DNA of 64,000 bases, taken from Wolfiporia cocos. Taxonomy: Eukaryota > Basidiomycota > Agaricomycetes > Polyporales > Phaeolaceae. The first letter of the stretch is position 1, and the number at the start of each line of letters is the position of its first letter. A program made the translations under genes and the position numbers. The stretch is taken from positions 2,604,001-2,668,000 of the forward strand of contig JACCLO010000001.1 of the NCBI GenBank assembly GCA_029448655.1, read 5' to 3'. This document shows positions 32,523 through 43,143 of this stretch, one piece after another. The notes under the pieces were generated by a model that had not been told where the DNA came from, searched no databases, and was given only the letters and a program-made list of their open reading frames with translations.

Positions 32523-35500
32523 ATGGCCGCCCCCCACGACATCAACTACATCCGCAACCCGCGGCCTGAAACCCCGGCCGATATTCCGCTCCCCGGTTCC
32601 GCTGGCACGAACCCGTTCCTACCAGGCCAGTGGGTAAACTACCAAGTGCACGGTCTACCGGAGGAATTCTCCCTCCTTTCGGTGGCCGACAGCATGCACG
32701 CCCCACGACCACCGGTAGAGGTCGCCCCGGTCCGCACCGAAACAATAGGCGAACACCAGCCCGCTCGCTCACTCCCCCTTGGAGGGTCAGTAGAAGACCA
32801 AGGTCCCGGTATTGAAGGAATGGACCTAGCCTTCCAGTTGGCCAGAGAGCAATCAAATACGGTGCGCGCAGACAACCAGCTGGGACACATCGACTCGCCA
32901 CTCGCCATGCAGTGGGCGTTCCCGCCCAACCCCACAACGGCAGACTTCGGCACGCGATGCCAGCAGGTTGCGCAGGCAATGGTGATGACAGGGACATGGT
33001 CACGAGAAATGGGAGCCCGGTTCCTACGGGAAGCTCAACGGTTACAAGCAGACGCCCTCCAAGCCGGAGACGCAGCGTCGCTTCACAGCCAGGCACCACC
33101 CCCCGTCAGGACCCCCGCCTCAGTCGCAGAGAGTAGGTTCCGCCCGGTAGAAAACTGGGTTCGATCAGTGCACATGCACTCTCCCCAGCGGACACCGCGC
33201 GGATCCCGACCTCTCCCCACTCCCCCGACTCGTGGCAACTCCCGGCAGACAAACCCATTCCTGCCCGGCTACACACCTCCGGTACTCACGGCACCAGCAC
33301 CCGTCCGCCCCGACACCTTCGCCCAGGCAGTCCGCCCACCACCAACACATGACATGTTCGGTAACCCAGTGCTGACACAGAACGCGCCCGTGAACACCTG
33401 GGGAGCCGCGCCTCTCCAGGGAACTCGTGCGTCTATGTGGAGGCCAATGAAACCGGCATCATCGCAGTGGGACACATACTCGATACTGCCTGAGCCACAG
33501 CCCGACCCCCGGTACAAGTCCAAGGTCAGGGAACCGGAGGCTTTCACCGGCACCGGATTCACGGACTGGTACATGCGACTCCAGCTGTATATCGACGACA
33601 ATGCCCCCATCCTCTTTACCGACTCCAAGAAGGTGGGCGCGGCAATTTCGCTGATCCGTGGCCCCAAGGTCGATGCATGGGTAACGGCGTTCACCAGGGA
33701 ACACTACCTGGGAGGACAGTGGAGAATCAGCTGGCAACGGTTCATCTGGGAGCTGCACCAAAAGTTCGATGATCCAGACCTGGAGAAGAAGGCGGCAGTA
33801 GCGGCAGAGCGACTCACCATGACGCTCGGTAAAGGCGAGGAATACTTCCAGGAACTAGAACGGCTCCTGGGAGAAGCCAAATACGACCGGGAGAACCAGG
33901 TGGTCCATAGCTGGGTCACCAGGGCCATCCCTAAGGACATTTATTCCTCGGTTCACCAGGCATTCGTCGCCGCAACCGTCAACGACAAGTCGCAGCGTGG
34001 GTACAATGTCCAGATCCCGGAGGATTACGAATCCTGGAAACAGGCCATCCTCCGGACCGACAATGCGATGCGTCGACTCCGGGACGAGGAAAAACTACGA
34101 AGCGGCAGGAGCACCACGGACAAGGGCAAGGAGCGTGCTAAGCCCGAGCGCGCTCCCCGAGCGGAACCAACTGCGGAAGAAAGGGCAAACTTGCTCAAGA
34201 GGAAGTGCCACTCTTGCAGCAAGACGCAGGCCGAGGCACCTGGTAAGGGATGCACCAAGACATCCTGGCACCAGCCGAACTGGCGGCCCAAGACCAACAC
34301 CACCCCCGCCGCCAGTGGATCCGGAACACAGCGAACCCGGCAGGCTATCGCAGGGAATGACGCTCCTACGGTCCTTAGCGAGATCCCCCAGGAGGACTTT
34401 GTCCGAATGGTGGCTGCCTGGGCCAAGGAGAACCCTGACGCCGCAAAGGAAGCCGGGTTCGCACCCACTCAGGTAAGTCCCTCCCCCTCGAATCGCTTTT
34501 CAGTATTGGAAGTAGAAGAACCAGTAAACTCCAAAAAAAGTGACTCGGCTGCCACGGAGAACGACGAACCGGTGGATGGACTATATGGGCTAGAGACCGG
34601 GGCCCCGATATTAGAACCAGTATCTGTACCTCTCGCATCTGTAGAATCGGACATAGATGACGACGACGGAGCTTCAACATGCTCCGACGACTCGTTTGTA
34701 ACAGCCTTGGAGGCGCCTCCCACTGGAGCGTGGCGGGAGGCAAATACCGTGCTTAATTCCTCCAATGCTAATGTAACATATGTTCCGATGGATGTGGACC
34801 CGGTAGTGACACCTGATGTGGAAATGGCAGACGCATCAGGTGCCACTAAGAAATCAGAAAAGAAAGTGCGGCGTAGACGCGTCAAGAAAAGGACGGTCAC
34901 GCTCGACATATACCTAGACCACCCGCGGGCAATCCCACCTGAGCGCAAAAGCGAAGGTGCCGCCGGGTACGACCTCTACTCTGCGGAGGAGGTCGTCGTT
35001 CCTAATGGGAAACGTATCACCGTAGATACTGGCATCAAGATCAGGATGCCAGCCGGTGTATACGGACGTATCGCCCCACGATCTGGACTCGCCCTCAAGG
35101 GAGTCGACGTGGAGGGCGGTGTAGTAGACGAAGACTACACCGGCCGAGTAAAAGTCATACTGAATAATCAGACTGGAGCAGATTATCAGGTCGAGTATGG
35201 GGACAGAATCGCCCAGTTCATACTCGAATGTAATATGACACCCAACACCAAGATTGTCAAAACGATCCGCGAAACCACGCGAGGAACACAGGGTTTCGGT
35301 TCAACTGGTGAAAAACTCAGGGGAAGTGTAGTGGTCATCCAGACGGGAAAACGGGGAAAGCAGATCGAAGTACCGATCACTCTCCACCGCCCCGACGGAC
35401 GTGCCCTCTTCACAAAGGCTCTCATCGATTCCGGTTCCACTGGATCGGTGATCAGTAAGTCCTACGTGGAGGAACACCGACTCGAGCAGATCCCATTGGA

Positions 35501-38500
35501 CCGCCCTATCAAGCTGTTCAACGCGGACGGATCGACCAACAGCATGGGGCTCATGACGCATTACGTCGAACTCCAAATGCAGATCGACACGCACTTGGAA
35601 ACCCGCAAGTTCCACGTTACGGAACTTAGCTCCGCGGACATCTTTCTAGGCTTCGACTGGCTCGAAGACCACAACCCTTCCATCGACTGGAAGAAGCGAC
35701 GGATCACGTTCTCTTGCGACTGCGAACACGAGCAGATCGAGGACGGTGATCACATTTACTACATTTTCGCTGACGCATGGATCCGAAACAGGGACGAATG
35801 CAGAGCGGACATCGCCGAACGAGTCCGCGCCACGAAGGCCACCGAAATCGCCATCGCGACTGGCAAAACCACGGAAGCCAAAACGTTCGAGGAGGTCGTA
35901 CCCGAGTACTTGCACGAATTCAAAGACGTGTTTGAGGAAAAGGAATTCGACACACTCCCGGAACGACGACCGTGGGACCACGCCATCGAGCTCCTCCCCA
36001 ATTCGGAACCATACGCGGGCAAGATCTACGCCCTTTCACCTAGAGAACAAGAAGCATTGGACGATTTCCTAGAAGAACAATTGCGCACGGGCCGCATCCG
36101 CCCATCGAAGTCACCATGGGGGGCACCCTTCTTCTTTGTCAAAAAGAAGGATGGGAAACTACGCCCTATCCAGGACTATCGAAAGTTGAACCAGATGACC
36201 AAGAAGAACAAGTACCCGCTCCCGCTCATCACGGAGCTGCTCAACAAGCTTAAACGTGCTAAGTACTTTTCCAAATTGGACATTCGTTGGGGATACACCA
36301 ACGTCCGAATCAAGGAAGGCGACGAAGAGAAAGCCGCCTTCATCACTAATAGAGGGCTCTACGAGCCATTAGTGATGTTCTTCGGAATGTGCAACGCACC
36401 AGGCACGTTCCAGACCTTGATGAACGACATATTTAGAGACCTAGTCCTCACGGGGAAGGTCATTGTATATTTGGACGATATCCTTATTTTCACGGAGAAC
36501 CAGAAAGAACATAGAGAGATCCTGCGCAAGGTTCTTTTGGTTCTCCGTCAAAATAAGCTGACCTGTAAACCAGAAAAGTGCGAGTTCGAGAAATCCGAAG
36601 TAGAGTACCTAGGGCACATAATCTCTCACGGGGAAATCCGTATGGACCCCGCGAAGGTCGCCGCAGTAGCCGAATGGCCGGCACCTCGGAACAAGAAAGA
36701 AGTGCAATCCTTCATCGGATTTGCTAACTTCTACCGGAGATTCATACCCAAGTTCTCAACGGTAGCACGCCCCCTTATCAATCTAACCAAAGATGGAGAA
36801 TGGCAATGGGGCGCGACAGAACAGGAATGCTTTGACAAGTTAAAAAACATCTTCGTCACAGCACCTGTACTAGGGATACCAAACGATGACGATCCATTCC
36901 GCATCGAAGCAGACTCCTCAGACTTCGCAACTGGAGCCTGCCTCATGCAGAATCAGGACGGCATCTGGAAGCCCATAGCGTACCATTCAAAAACGCTACT
37001 ACCGGCAGAACGAAACTACGAGATCTACGATCGCGAACTACTAGCTATAATGCGCGCCCTAGACGAATGGCGGCATTTTGTAATGGGTGCAAAACACCCT
37101 GTAGAAGTACTAACGGACCATAAGAATCTAGAGTACTTTAAAACTCCACAAAAGATTAATCCACGACAAGCCCGGTGGATGACGGAACTTGCCGAGTATG
37201 ACCTACAACTCGTGCACATCCCCGGGAAGACCAATGGAAGGGCAGACGGCCTATCCCGAAGAAGCGATCACGACGACAACAAGGATCACCTCGAAGGACA
37301 GATCATCTTGAAGGAACACCTCTTCGCCAAAGACAGCGCAGAAAGGCTGAGATCCTCGTTCTACATCCTACCTCACGGAATCACCCACGAGGAGGTAAAA
37401 GAAAGGGTCAAAGCGGAAGCCGCTCTCTACGACAAGGAGGTAGTAGAAGGATCAGTGGAAACGGCCGAAGACGGCCTACGCTACAGGAGGGGGAAGTTGA
37501 TCATTCCGAGAGACGAGGAATTAATCGGAAAAATCATTTCTTCATTCCACGACACGGTCTCGGCAGGACATCCCGGCACTGAAAACACGTACACCGCCGT
37601 TCATCGATCATACTGGTGGCCAAAAATGCGAAACGACATTCGCCAGTACGTCAAAGCGTGTATCAAGTGCCAAAGAGCCAAACCAGACCGCTCAAAGAGA
37701 GCTGCACCACTGAACCCGAATCCTACACCCGCACACAACTGGGAGAACATTTCCGTCGACATGATCACGGGACTCCCAGTATCCAAGGGTCGGGACGCTA
37801 TTATCGTAGTTGTAGACATGAAATCCAAAGACTATATCGCAGTCCCAACCACAACCAGGCTTACCGCCGAAGGTTGGGCCAACATATTTGTAGATAAAGT
37901 ATACGCACAGCACGGACTACCAAAGAAAGTATTTAGTGACAGAGGACCACAGTTTGTATCGGACTTTATCAAAGATGTGTACCGTAGATTAGGCATCGAG
38001 GGAAACCCCAGTACCGCGTTCCACCCACAAACAGATGGGCAGACGGAGCGAATGAACCAGGAACTGGAGGTGTACCTACGATTATTTATTAACGACACCC
38101 ATACCAACTGGCCGGACCTACTCCCGCTAGCAGCATTTGCGTACAAGTGTCACGTACATAGTAGCACGGGCTACAGCCCCTTTTACCTCACCCACGGATA
38201 CCACCCATTTACAGGTGTGGAGGCACCAGAGCTGGAAGAGGGGGTAGGAACAGCCAAGGACTGGGTCGAACACATGCACAAGGTCAGCCAAACCGCTTCG
38301 AAGAATCTCGAGAAAGCCAAACTTCGTATGAAAGAATACTACGACCGGAAACGAACCAACCCCCACGAGTACAACGAAGGGGACATGGTTTGGGTCGATG
38401 GGCGAAACATTAACATGGGAAACCCTACGAAGAAACTCGATTCAAAGCGGTACGGTCCATACAAGGTCACCAAGAAAGTCGGACATGGAGCATACGAACT

Positions 38501-39242
38501 GGACTTGCCCGCAGACATGCGAGGCATATACCCCGTATTTAACGAAGTCCTACTACTACCATATCATGCTCCGGCTTTCCCCAATCAGAACCATAACGAA
38601 CGGACAGAAGGCAATGACGCTCGCAGGCCTCTCAGGATCCTCGCATCCAGGGAAGACCGAGGGCGAGTCGAGCTGGAAGTCGAATGGTCCGATGGGACAA
38701 CGACATGGGAAAGGAAACGCGGGTTGACTCCCTGGCAGGATTTAGTAACCAAATACTTCGAAGAAAGACCAACCGCTCCCGGACATCAGTGGAAGAACAG
38801 ACACACTGAATGGGACCCGGAGTGGGAAGACTTCGAAAAGAAATCCATCGCCATGGGACTCAGACAAAACCCGAACGAATTCATCATCCACGACGACGTA
38901 GACATCGAGATACTGAAGGATGCGAAAATTCCCTTCTACATCTACCCAAAACAACTCGTCGCCAGGAACTTCTGGTTTTGCAATCCCAAAACCTGTGTAA
39001 TACAATATGGCATACAAGTGGGACAATGCATAGAATCCACGATACCCAACAATCCGGGCTGGATCTATCCCGTACAGTATACCATACAGATGGCGAACCC
39101 ACACATCTGTCAGAAACACGGACACGACCACCCATGTCACGTTGACCAAAACTTCTGCAAAGTAATTGCTGGGCGCGGGGACACGCAGCTAGAAGAGGGG
39201 GTACTGTCACAAGCCGATTTCTTTCGCCTAGCTAGTGACTAG
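32523..39242 (+). CDS. Gag-dUTPase-Pol polyprotein
   Basis: One uninterrupted 2239-residue frame. Gag capsid lies at about residues 330-520 (TDWYMRLQLYIDD, WISWELH-like region), with a Cys-poor knuckle remnant near 560 (KRKCHSCSK). A trimeric-type dUTPase at about 790-930 has all five motifs: AAGYDLYSAE, GRIAPRSGLA, GGVVDEDYTGRVKVIL, GDRIAQFILE and RGTQGFGSTG. Protease has DSGSTG near 969. RT (about 1196-1390) has YLDD near 1316. RNase H starts near 1461 (IEADSSDFATGA). Integrase has an HHCC finger near 1675-1720 and a DDE triad with D35E spacing. A chromodomain-like module lies near 2035-2080 (VELEVEWSDGTTTWE). About 150 Cys/His-rich residues of unknown role follow, and the stop lies inside the 3' LTR. 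No frameshift separates Gag and Pol. Confidence 0.95.
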   Translation: MAAPHDINYIRNPRPETPADIPLPGSAGTNPFLPGQWVNYQVHGLPEEFSLLSVADSMHAPRPPVEVAPVRTETIGEHQPARSLPLGGSVEDQGPGIEGMDLAFQLAREQSNTVRADNQLGHIDSPLAMQWAFPPNPTTADFGTRCQQVAQAMVMTGTWSREMGARFLREAQRLQADALQAGDAASLHSQAPPPVRTPASVAESRFRPVENWVRSVHMHSPQRTPRGSRPLPTPPTRGNSRQTNPFLPGYTPPVLTAPAPVRPDTFAQAVRPPPTHDMFGNPVLTQNAPVNTWGAAPLQGTRASMWRPMKPASSQWDTYSILPEPQPDPRYKSKVREPEAFTGTGFTDWYMRLQLYIDDNAPILFTDSKKVGAAISLIRGPKVDAWVTAFTREHYLGGQWRISWQRFIWELHQKFDDPDLEKKAAVAAERLTMTLGKGEEYFQELERLLGEAKYDRENQVVHSWVTRAIPKDIYSSVHQAFVAATVNDKSQRGYNVQIPEDYESWKQAILRTDNAMRRLRDEEKLRSGRSTTDKGKERAKPERAPRAEPTAEERANLLKRKCHSCSKTQAEAPGKGCTKTSWHQPNWRPKTNTTPAASGSGTQRTRQAIAGNDAPTVLSEIPQEDFVRMVAAWAKENPDAAKEAGFAPTQVSPSPSNRFSVLEVEEPVNSKKSDSAATENDEPVDGLYGLETGAPILEPVSVPLASVESDIDDDDGASTCSDDSFVTALEAPPTGAWREANTVLNSSNANVTYVPMDVDPVVTPDVEMADASGATKKSEKKVRRRRVKKRTVTLDIYLDHPRAIPPERKSEGAAGYDLYSAEEVVVPNGKRITVDTGIKIRMPAGVYGRIAPRSGLALKGVDVEGGVVDEDYTGRVKVILNNQTGADYQVEYGDRIAQFILECNMTPNTKIVKTIRETTRGTQGFGSTGEKLRGSVVVIQTGKRGKQIEVPITLHRPDGRALFTKALIDSGSTGSVISKSYVEEHRLEQIPLDRPIKLFNADGSTNSMGLMTHYVELQMQIDTHLETRKFHVTELSSADIFLGFDWLEDHNPSIDWKKRRITFSCDCEHEQIEDGDHIYYIFADAWIRNRDECRADIAERVRATKATEIAIATGKTTEAKTFEEVVPEYLHEFKDVFEEKEFDTLPERRPWDHAIELLPNSEPYAGKIYALSPREQEALDDFLEEQLRTGRIRPSKSPWGAPFFFVKKKDGKLRPIQDYRKLNQMTKKNKYPLPLITELLNKLKRAKYFSKLDIRWGYTNVRIKEGDEEKAAFITNRGLYEPLVMFFGMCNAPGTFQTLMNDIFRDLVLTGKVIVYLDDILIFTENQKEHREILRKVLLVLRQNKLTCKPEKCEFEKSEVEYLGHIISHGEIRMDPAKVAAVAEWPAPRNKKEVQSFIGFANFYRRFIPKFSTVARPLINLTKDGEWQWGATEQECFDKLKNIFVTAPVLGIPNDDDPFRIEADSSDFATGACLMQNQDGIWKPIAYHSKTLLPAERNYEIYDRELLAIMRALDEWRHFVMGAKHPVEVLTDHKNLEYFKTPQKINPRQARWMTELAEYDLQLVHIPGKTNGRADGLSRRSDHDDNKDHLEGQIILKEHLFAKDSAERLRSSFYILPHGITHEEVKERVKAEAALYDKEVVEGSVETAEDGLRYRRGKLIIPRDEELIGKIISSFHDTVSAGHPGTENTYTAVHRSYWWPKMRNDIRQYVKACIKCQRAKPDRSKRAAPLNPNPTPAHNWENISVDMITGLPVSKGRDAIIVVVDMKSKDYIAVPTTTRLTAEGWANIFVDKVYAQHGLPKKVFSDRGPQFVSDFIKDVYRRLGIEGNPSTAFHPQTDGQTERMNQELEVYLRLFINDTHTNWPDLLPLAAFAYKCHVHSSTGYSPFYLTHGYHPFTGVEAPELEEGVGTAKDWVEHMHKVSQTASKNLEKAKLRMKEYYDRKRTNPHEYNEGDMVWVDGRNINMGNPTKKLDSKRYGPYKVTKKVGHGAYELDLPADMRGIYPVFNEVLLLPYHAPAFPNQNHNERTEGNDARRPLRILASREDRGRVELEVEWSDGTTTWERKRGLTPWQDLVTKYFEERPTAPGHQWKNRHTEWDPEWEDFEKKSIAMGLRQNPNEFIIHDDVDIEILKDAKIPFYIYPKQLVARNFWFCNPKTCVIQYGIQVGQCIESTIPNNPGWIYPVQYTIQMANPHICQKHGHDHPCHVDQNFCKVIAGRGDTQLEEGVLSQADFFRLASD
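39191..39201 (+). promoter_or_regulatory. Polypurine tract
   Basis: AGAAGAGGGGG lies three bases upstream of the 3' LTR. It is the expected primer for plus-strand DNA synthesis. It overlaps the coding frame near its end. Confidence 0.8.
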
Positions 39243-39577
39243 AGCCTGAACCCTTATCTTATCTAAACGCGCGCCTAAGCAGTCACGTGCAAGACCCCGA
39301 ACACCCTACCACGTGCTACCAGCCCCCCGGACACTCCGTGCCGTGTACCTACACCCATTATAGGGTTTACCATAGTATCGGACTCTCAGCTTACGTAATA
39401 ACTGTACAGCAGCCAAACAGTGTACAAACAGTAGAATAGCATATATACTGGCCGACGAGCAGGGTAGCACCCCAGACTCGTCTTGGCCTTATACGCCTTG
39501 AGTAGCCTCAGACAAGGATTGCGCTGAAACGCGAGTAACAATCCCCTGAGTAGTTGCTCGAAGTGTTGCTTGTGTCA
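39205..39577 (+). repeat. 3' LTR of the Ty3/Gypsy element
   Basis: 373 bp. I saw no difference from the 5' LTR when reading both copies side by side. The Gag-Pol frame runs 38 nt into it before its stop codon. It is followed by the target duplication ATCGC (39578-39582). Confidence 0.93.
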
Positions 39578-39696
39578 ATCGCGCTCGCGTTTGACTGGCA
39601 GGCCTAATCGAGACATGGATGATCCCGCGCTCTGCTCAGCTCGTGGACCTCAAGGAAAAGTATGTAGCATGCGAGTGCAATGGCGGCTTTTATATC

Positions 39697-40650
39697 TAGT
39701 GTTGCCGAAGTTCAGTTCAGAACCAAGGTTCAGAACCTGAACCGCCTGAACCGAACCTAGGTTCAGGTTCAGTCCAGGTCCGGTTCAGGGTAGGACATCA
39801 AGGTTCGGTTCTTGGTTCAGAGGGGCCATGGGTACCCTTGAACCAGGTTCGAACTGGACTGAACCTTGAACCACTTAGCATTAACATATTATGTGTAGTC
39901 ACTGGTGGATAAGCATATATTATGATTATGTTCTTGCCATCTTTGCTATAGTGTTGTTGCAGTAAGTTATGTACAGCTGGCTTCACCATAGCAAGCATCA
40001 ACACTCATATCCTGTAGTCTCCCAATATGGCAAGGGCTCAACCCCATGTTGGGATTACCATGCTTTCTGTGGCATTGGGCTGCATTTGTTGCTGTCAGAT
40101 GAAGTAAGAAATGTAGAAGATAATATTTCACTTCATATCCATGATCCTAGGTTATATACAGAGTTGTCTAAGAATGTTTTGTTATTGAGCTTTGCCTCAG
40201 GCTAACTCACACTCATGAACTCTGATTACTGAACTGCTCAAATTGGCTGCCTTGGGTGATTGTTATGCATCAAAAAGTTATGTTTACCACTCTAATCAAG
40301 ACTAAGAGCCACATTGGAATGCAGCAGCCCAATAGACACCAAATGGAGGCACTGCAGAACTTGAGGTGTGGTTACTTTAGTGGGTTAATAGTGCCGGGAA
40401 TGAGGTAGACAATTGGTATACATAGAAAGGTACACAAAGTTGGTGTCCAAATTATTATTTTTTGCACTCTATGAAAGCAAGTAACCTAGCGGTTCGAACC
40501 TAGTTCGAACCATGAACCGAACCTGATGAACCGGTTCAGCAGGTTCAGTCCAGGTCCAGGTTCAGGTTCAGGCTCCCTGCAGTTGGTTCGGTTCTAGGTT
40601 CAGCCCTAGACCCCCCTGAACCTGAACCGAACTGAACTTCGGCAACACTA
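39697..40650. mobile_element. Non-autonomous hAT-like DNA transposon (954 bp)
   Basis: Both ends begin with TAGTGTTGCCGAAGTTCAG and form a 22-bp perfect terminal inverted repeat. The flanks are the 8-bp direct duplication TTTATATC (39689-39696 and 40651-40658), which is the hAT hallmark. Subterminal regions of about 170 bp at each end are filled with GGTTCAGG- and GAACCGAAC-like words on both strands, likely transposase-binding repeats. The middle is AT-rich with no transposase; the longest frame (39969-40205) has no recognisable motif. It must rely on an hAT transposase elsewhere in the genome. Confidence 0.9.
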
Positions 40651-40658
40651 TTTATATC

Positions 40659-43032
40659 GAGAGAGGCCAATCAGTCTGACGCGATTAAGAAGAGCGGTAA
40701 GTACTTCTTTGGGCGCACTAACGAAAGTCCAAGGTGTAATTGGGATAGGCAGTGAGTGAGACTTCGCCTCTGCGGATTGCGCACCCGTAGAACGCCGCCT
40801 TGACCGCACATGCGCTGCCTGCATAGTACTCAGGGCTGCTTCATGGCGGCTCTTCGTCTCTGATTAAACGCATCATAGCAGACGTCATTCCATCTGAATC
40901 AAGCGTACATATCAAGCTCAAGTCCAGACTATGCGATAGCTTGCGCAAGCCGATGTAGCCTCGTTTCGGCTATAGGCGAATTGTTATCATACCGTCATTG
41001 GACAGCTCAGCTCTGGTGGCAGACCAGAGACAACACGGACGCTAGACATATCTGTTCTATCGCGTTAAGCCTCTGCCTGGGATATATCCAGATAATTCCG
41101 CGAATCCGCTGGCAGCGATTGTCCTCGATCAGATCCTCCCACGGAGAGACATCTGCTCCACGGTTGCTATCTGAGCCTCTTTGCAAACTAGGAGCCTTCG
41201 ACATTTGTCATAAAACGCTTCGCGTGCCTGGTGTGCATTCTATCGACCAGTGCGCAGCACCGGAAGTGGGCTATATGTATTCTGCGGCAAGCCTATGGAC
41301 ACCAATCGAGTTCTGGGCGGAGCTGCTGGGAAACGTGTAGCACTAAGTCTTCGGTTTCTGCTCGCATCTGCGGAGAGAAATCGTGGTAGGCTTGTCTTCG
41401 TCTGGGCGCTTGACGTTGATTGGCCCACTCACGGAGCGTTGTTCCGTAGAACGCGTCTTCACAGGTGCATGCATAGTGCAACCCACGGATCACAGGCAAT
41501 GACGCCAATTGGCGCCGGTACCTTCACCTATGGCTACGCACACCTCGGCTATGTCGCAATGTATGCTGAAATGGGTGTGTATATACAGGAGCGCGTCTCA
41601 CAGAAGGTGCAGTATTGTGGAGCGGTACGGGATGTCATGAGCCGATTCGTCTGAATAGCCATATCCGATAGAGTGGCCTCAAAGCGCGACTCACAGGACA
41701 CGGGTTACAAGCAACCATGCACTCCCCTTCCGCATGATCTGTTCCTGATAGTCACGTCTGATTGTATCCGGACACGATCAACGGAGCTCGGACAGGGCGT
41801 AGACCTGTTTGTCCCACCGCACGTTCGTACCTTTACGCCTGAGGCCTCAAGACGCCCATACGGGACTCCCGGTCATTCCACAGAAGGCGCGGACTTGTCC
41901 TTGCGGGGCACAATGTCGCGTCTGCTCTAGCAACCATGCGGTCCCCAGTCGCTTAGTGGCAACATTCGGCAAATCTTCCGAGCGTCCGTGTAGACAGCTA
42001 GCCTGTTCGAAGAGCGCGCTCATATAGCTACAACATTCCAGCTCTCGATGCGTTCACTGCGACTGCGGCGCTTGTCAACGCTTCTTCGATCGCGCAAGGT
42101 ACTAGTACAAAGTGACACATTGATCGGGCAAGCACAGAGGGCTGACAGCGGGGACATGCCTTGCGCTCATCGGAGCGAAATCTGGACATGCAGCTTGATA
42201 GCTCGGCCGCCACCCCATCTTCCGCGCAGAGATCTTGCCCAGCAAGACTGTTCCCGCGTGTATTTGATAACCTTGCCTTTCTGAGGTCGCTCCTCGCCTA
42301 TCCTCGCGCTCAGGGGGAGACGAGGACGTCTGCTCTTAGTCCGATAACGGAGATTGCATTTACAAACGGATGGCGCCACGCGCAGGCGCATGCATCATTT
42401 GGAGCATCGTTTACGCAGCATCTCCCTTCGATTCCAGGAGGTGGTGTGTGCCCCGTTTCGCGTCGCATAGCATACACGATTCGAAGTCCCATCCACCCGT
42501 TCTCGTGCGAGCTTATAAGCCGGCATCCTTCATTCATGTCCTCTCCGACTCTCATCCGTCTCGTTGCTGCCGTAGCCAGCTCTCGGCTAGGTCGAGCTTT
42601 ATAAGGTGAGCGCACACGCGTTAGCTTCCCGATAATGTTCCCGGCCCTGGACTTGGCACGTGGACGCCACAGACGCGCCTCTGGCCGCGGCGGTGCACAC
42701 CAGGAGTCCCGTCGCGTTATTCTTGTACATATGTACGCCAGCTCAGCTCTCGTGTCATGGGGCTGTCGAACCCGCTGCCGCCGACTCGCTTGTGTCGGTG
42801 CAATGTGCACAGGTCCCAAGTAGACCATATTAGCTGCATCGTGGGCAAACGCGCCAAATACGGATTGCCCTGAACAAAGCCCGGTGGCAATCTGCTCAGC
42901 AATAGTCTTGTGTGTCAAGCAAGCACTTTCTCCGGGTCATAGTCACGAGTGCGCTTCCTGCAGAAAGCGCGTTCCGCGATTAACGCGACGCGCATGGAAT
43001 TCCAGGATAATCAGCGCCAGGCCGTTTTGACG
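40659..43032. other. 2.4-kb stretch without recognisable genes
   Basis: Frames on both strands (for example 41250-41654 plus and 42310-42918 minus) overlap and carry no family motif. No element ends or RNA genes were seen. The right end is the promoter of the GH55 gene. Confidence 0.45.
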
Positions 43033-43040
43033 TATATAAA
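43033..43040 (+). promoter_or_regulatory. TATA box of the GH55 gene
   Basis: TATATAAA lies about 104 bp upstream of the GH55 start codon, a suitable distance for a basidiomycete core promoter with a short leader. Confidence 0.6.
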
Positions 43041-43143
43041 GTGTCCTGTATACTGATCCTGAGGCTGCACGTCGGGTCCCGGGTCGTTCGAGCTTGACTG
43101 ACCACCTCGTACGCGCAGACGCTGAAGTCCCAGAGTCGTCCCG

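Larger units (their letters stand above)
31382..39577 (+). mobile_element. Complete Ty3/Gypsy LTR retrotransposon, 8196 bp
   Basis: A full element bounded by two 373-bp LTRs that begin TGTCAC and end TGTCA, and flanked by the 5-bp target duplication ATCGC (31377-31381 and 39578-39582). The LTRs look identical by eye, so insertion was recent. It carries a primer-binding site, one intact 2239-codon Gag-Pol frame and a polypurine tract before the 3' LTR. The domain order (Gag, dUTPase, protease, RT, RNase H, integrase, chromodomain-like) marks it as Ty3/Gypsy. The single fused frame and the self-priming signal place it near the Tf1/sushi group of fungal chromoviruses. It could be active, since no break is visible. 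Confidence 0.95.
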
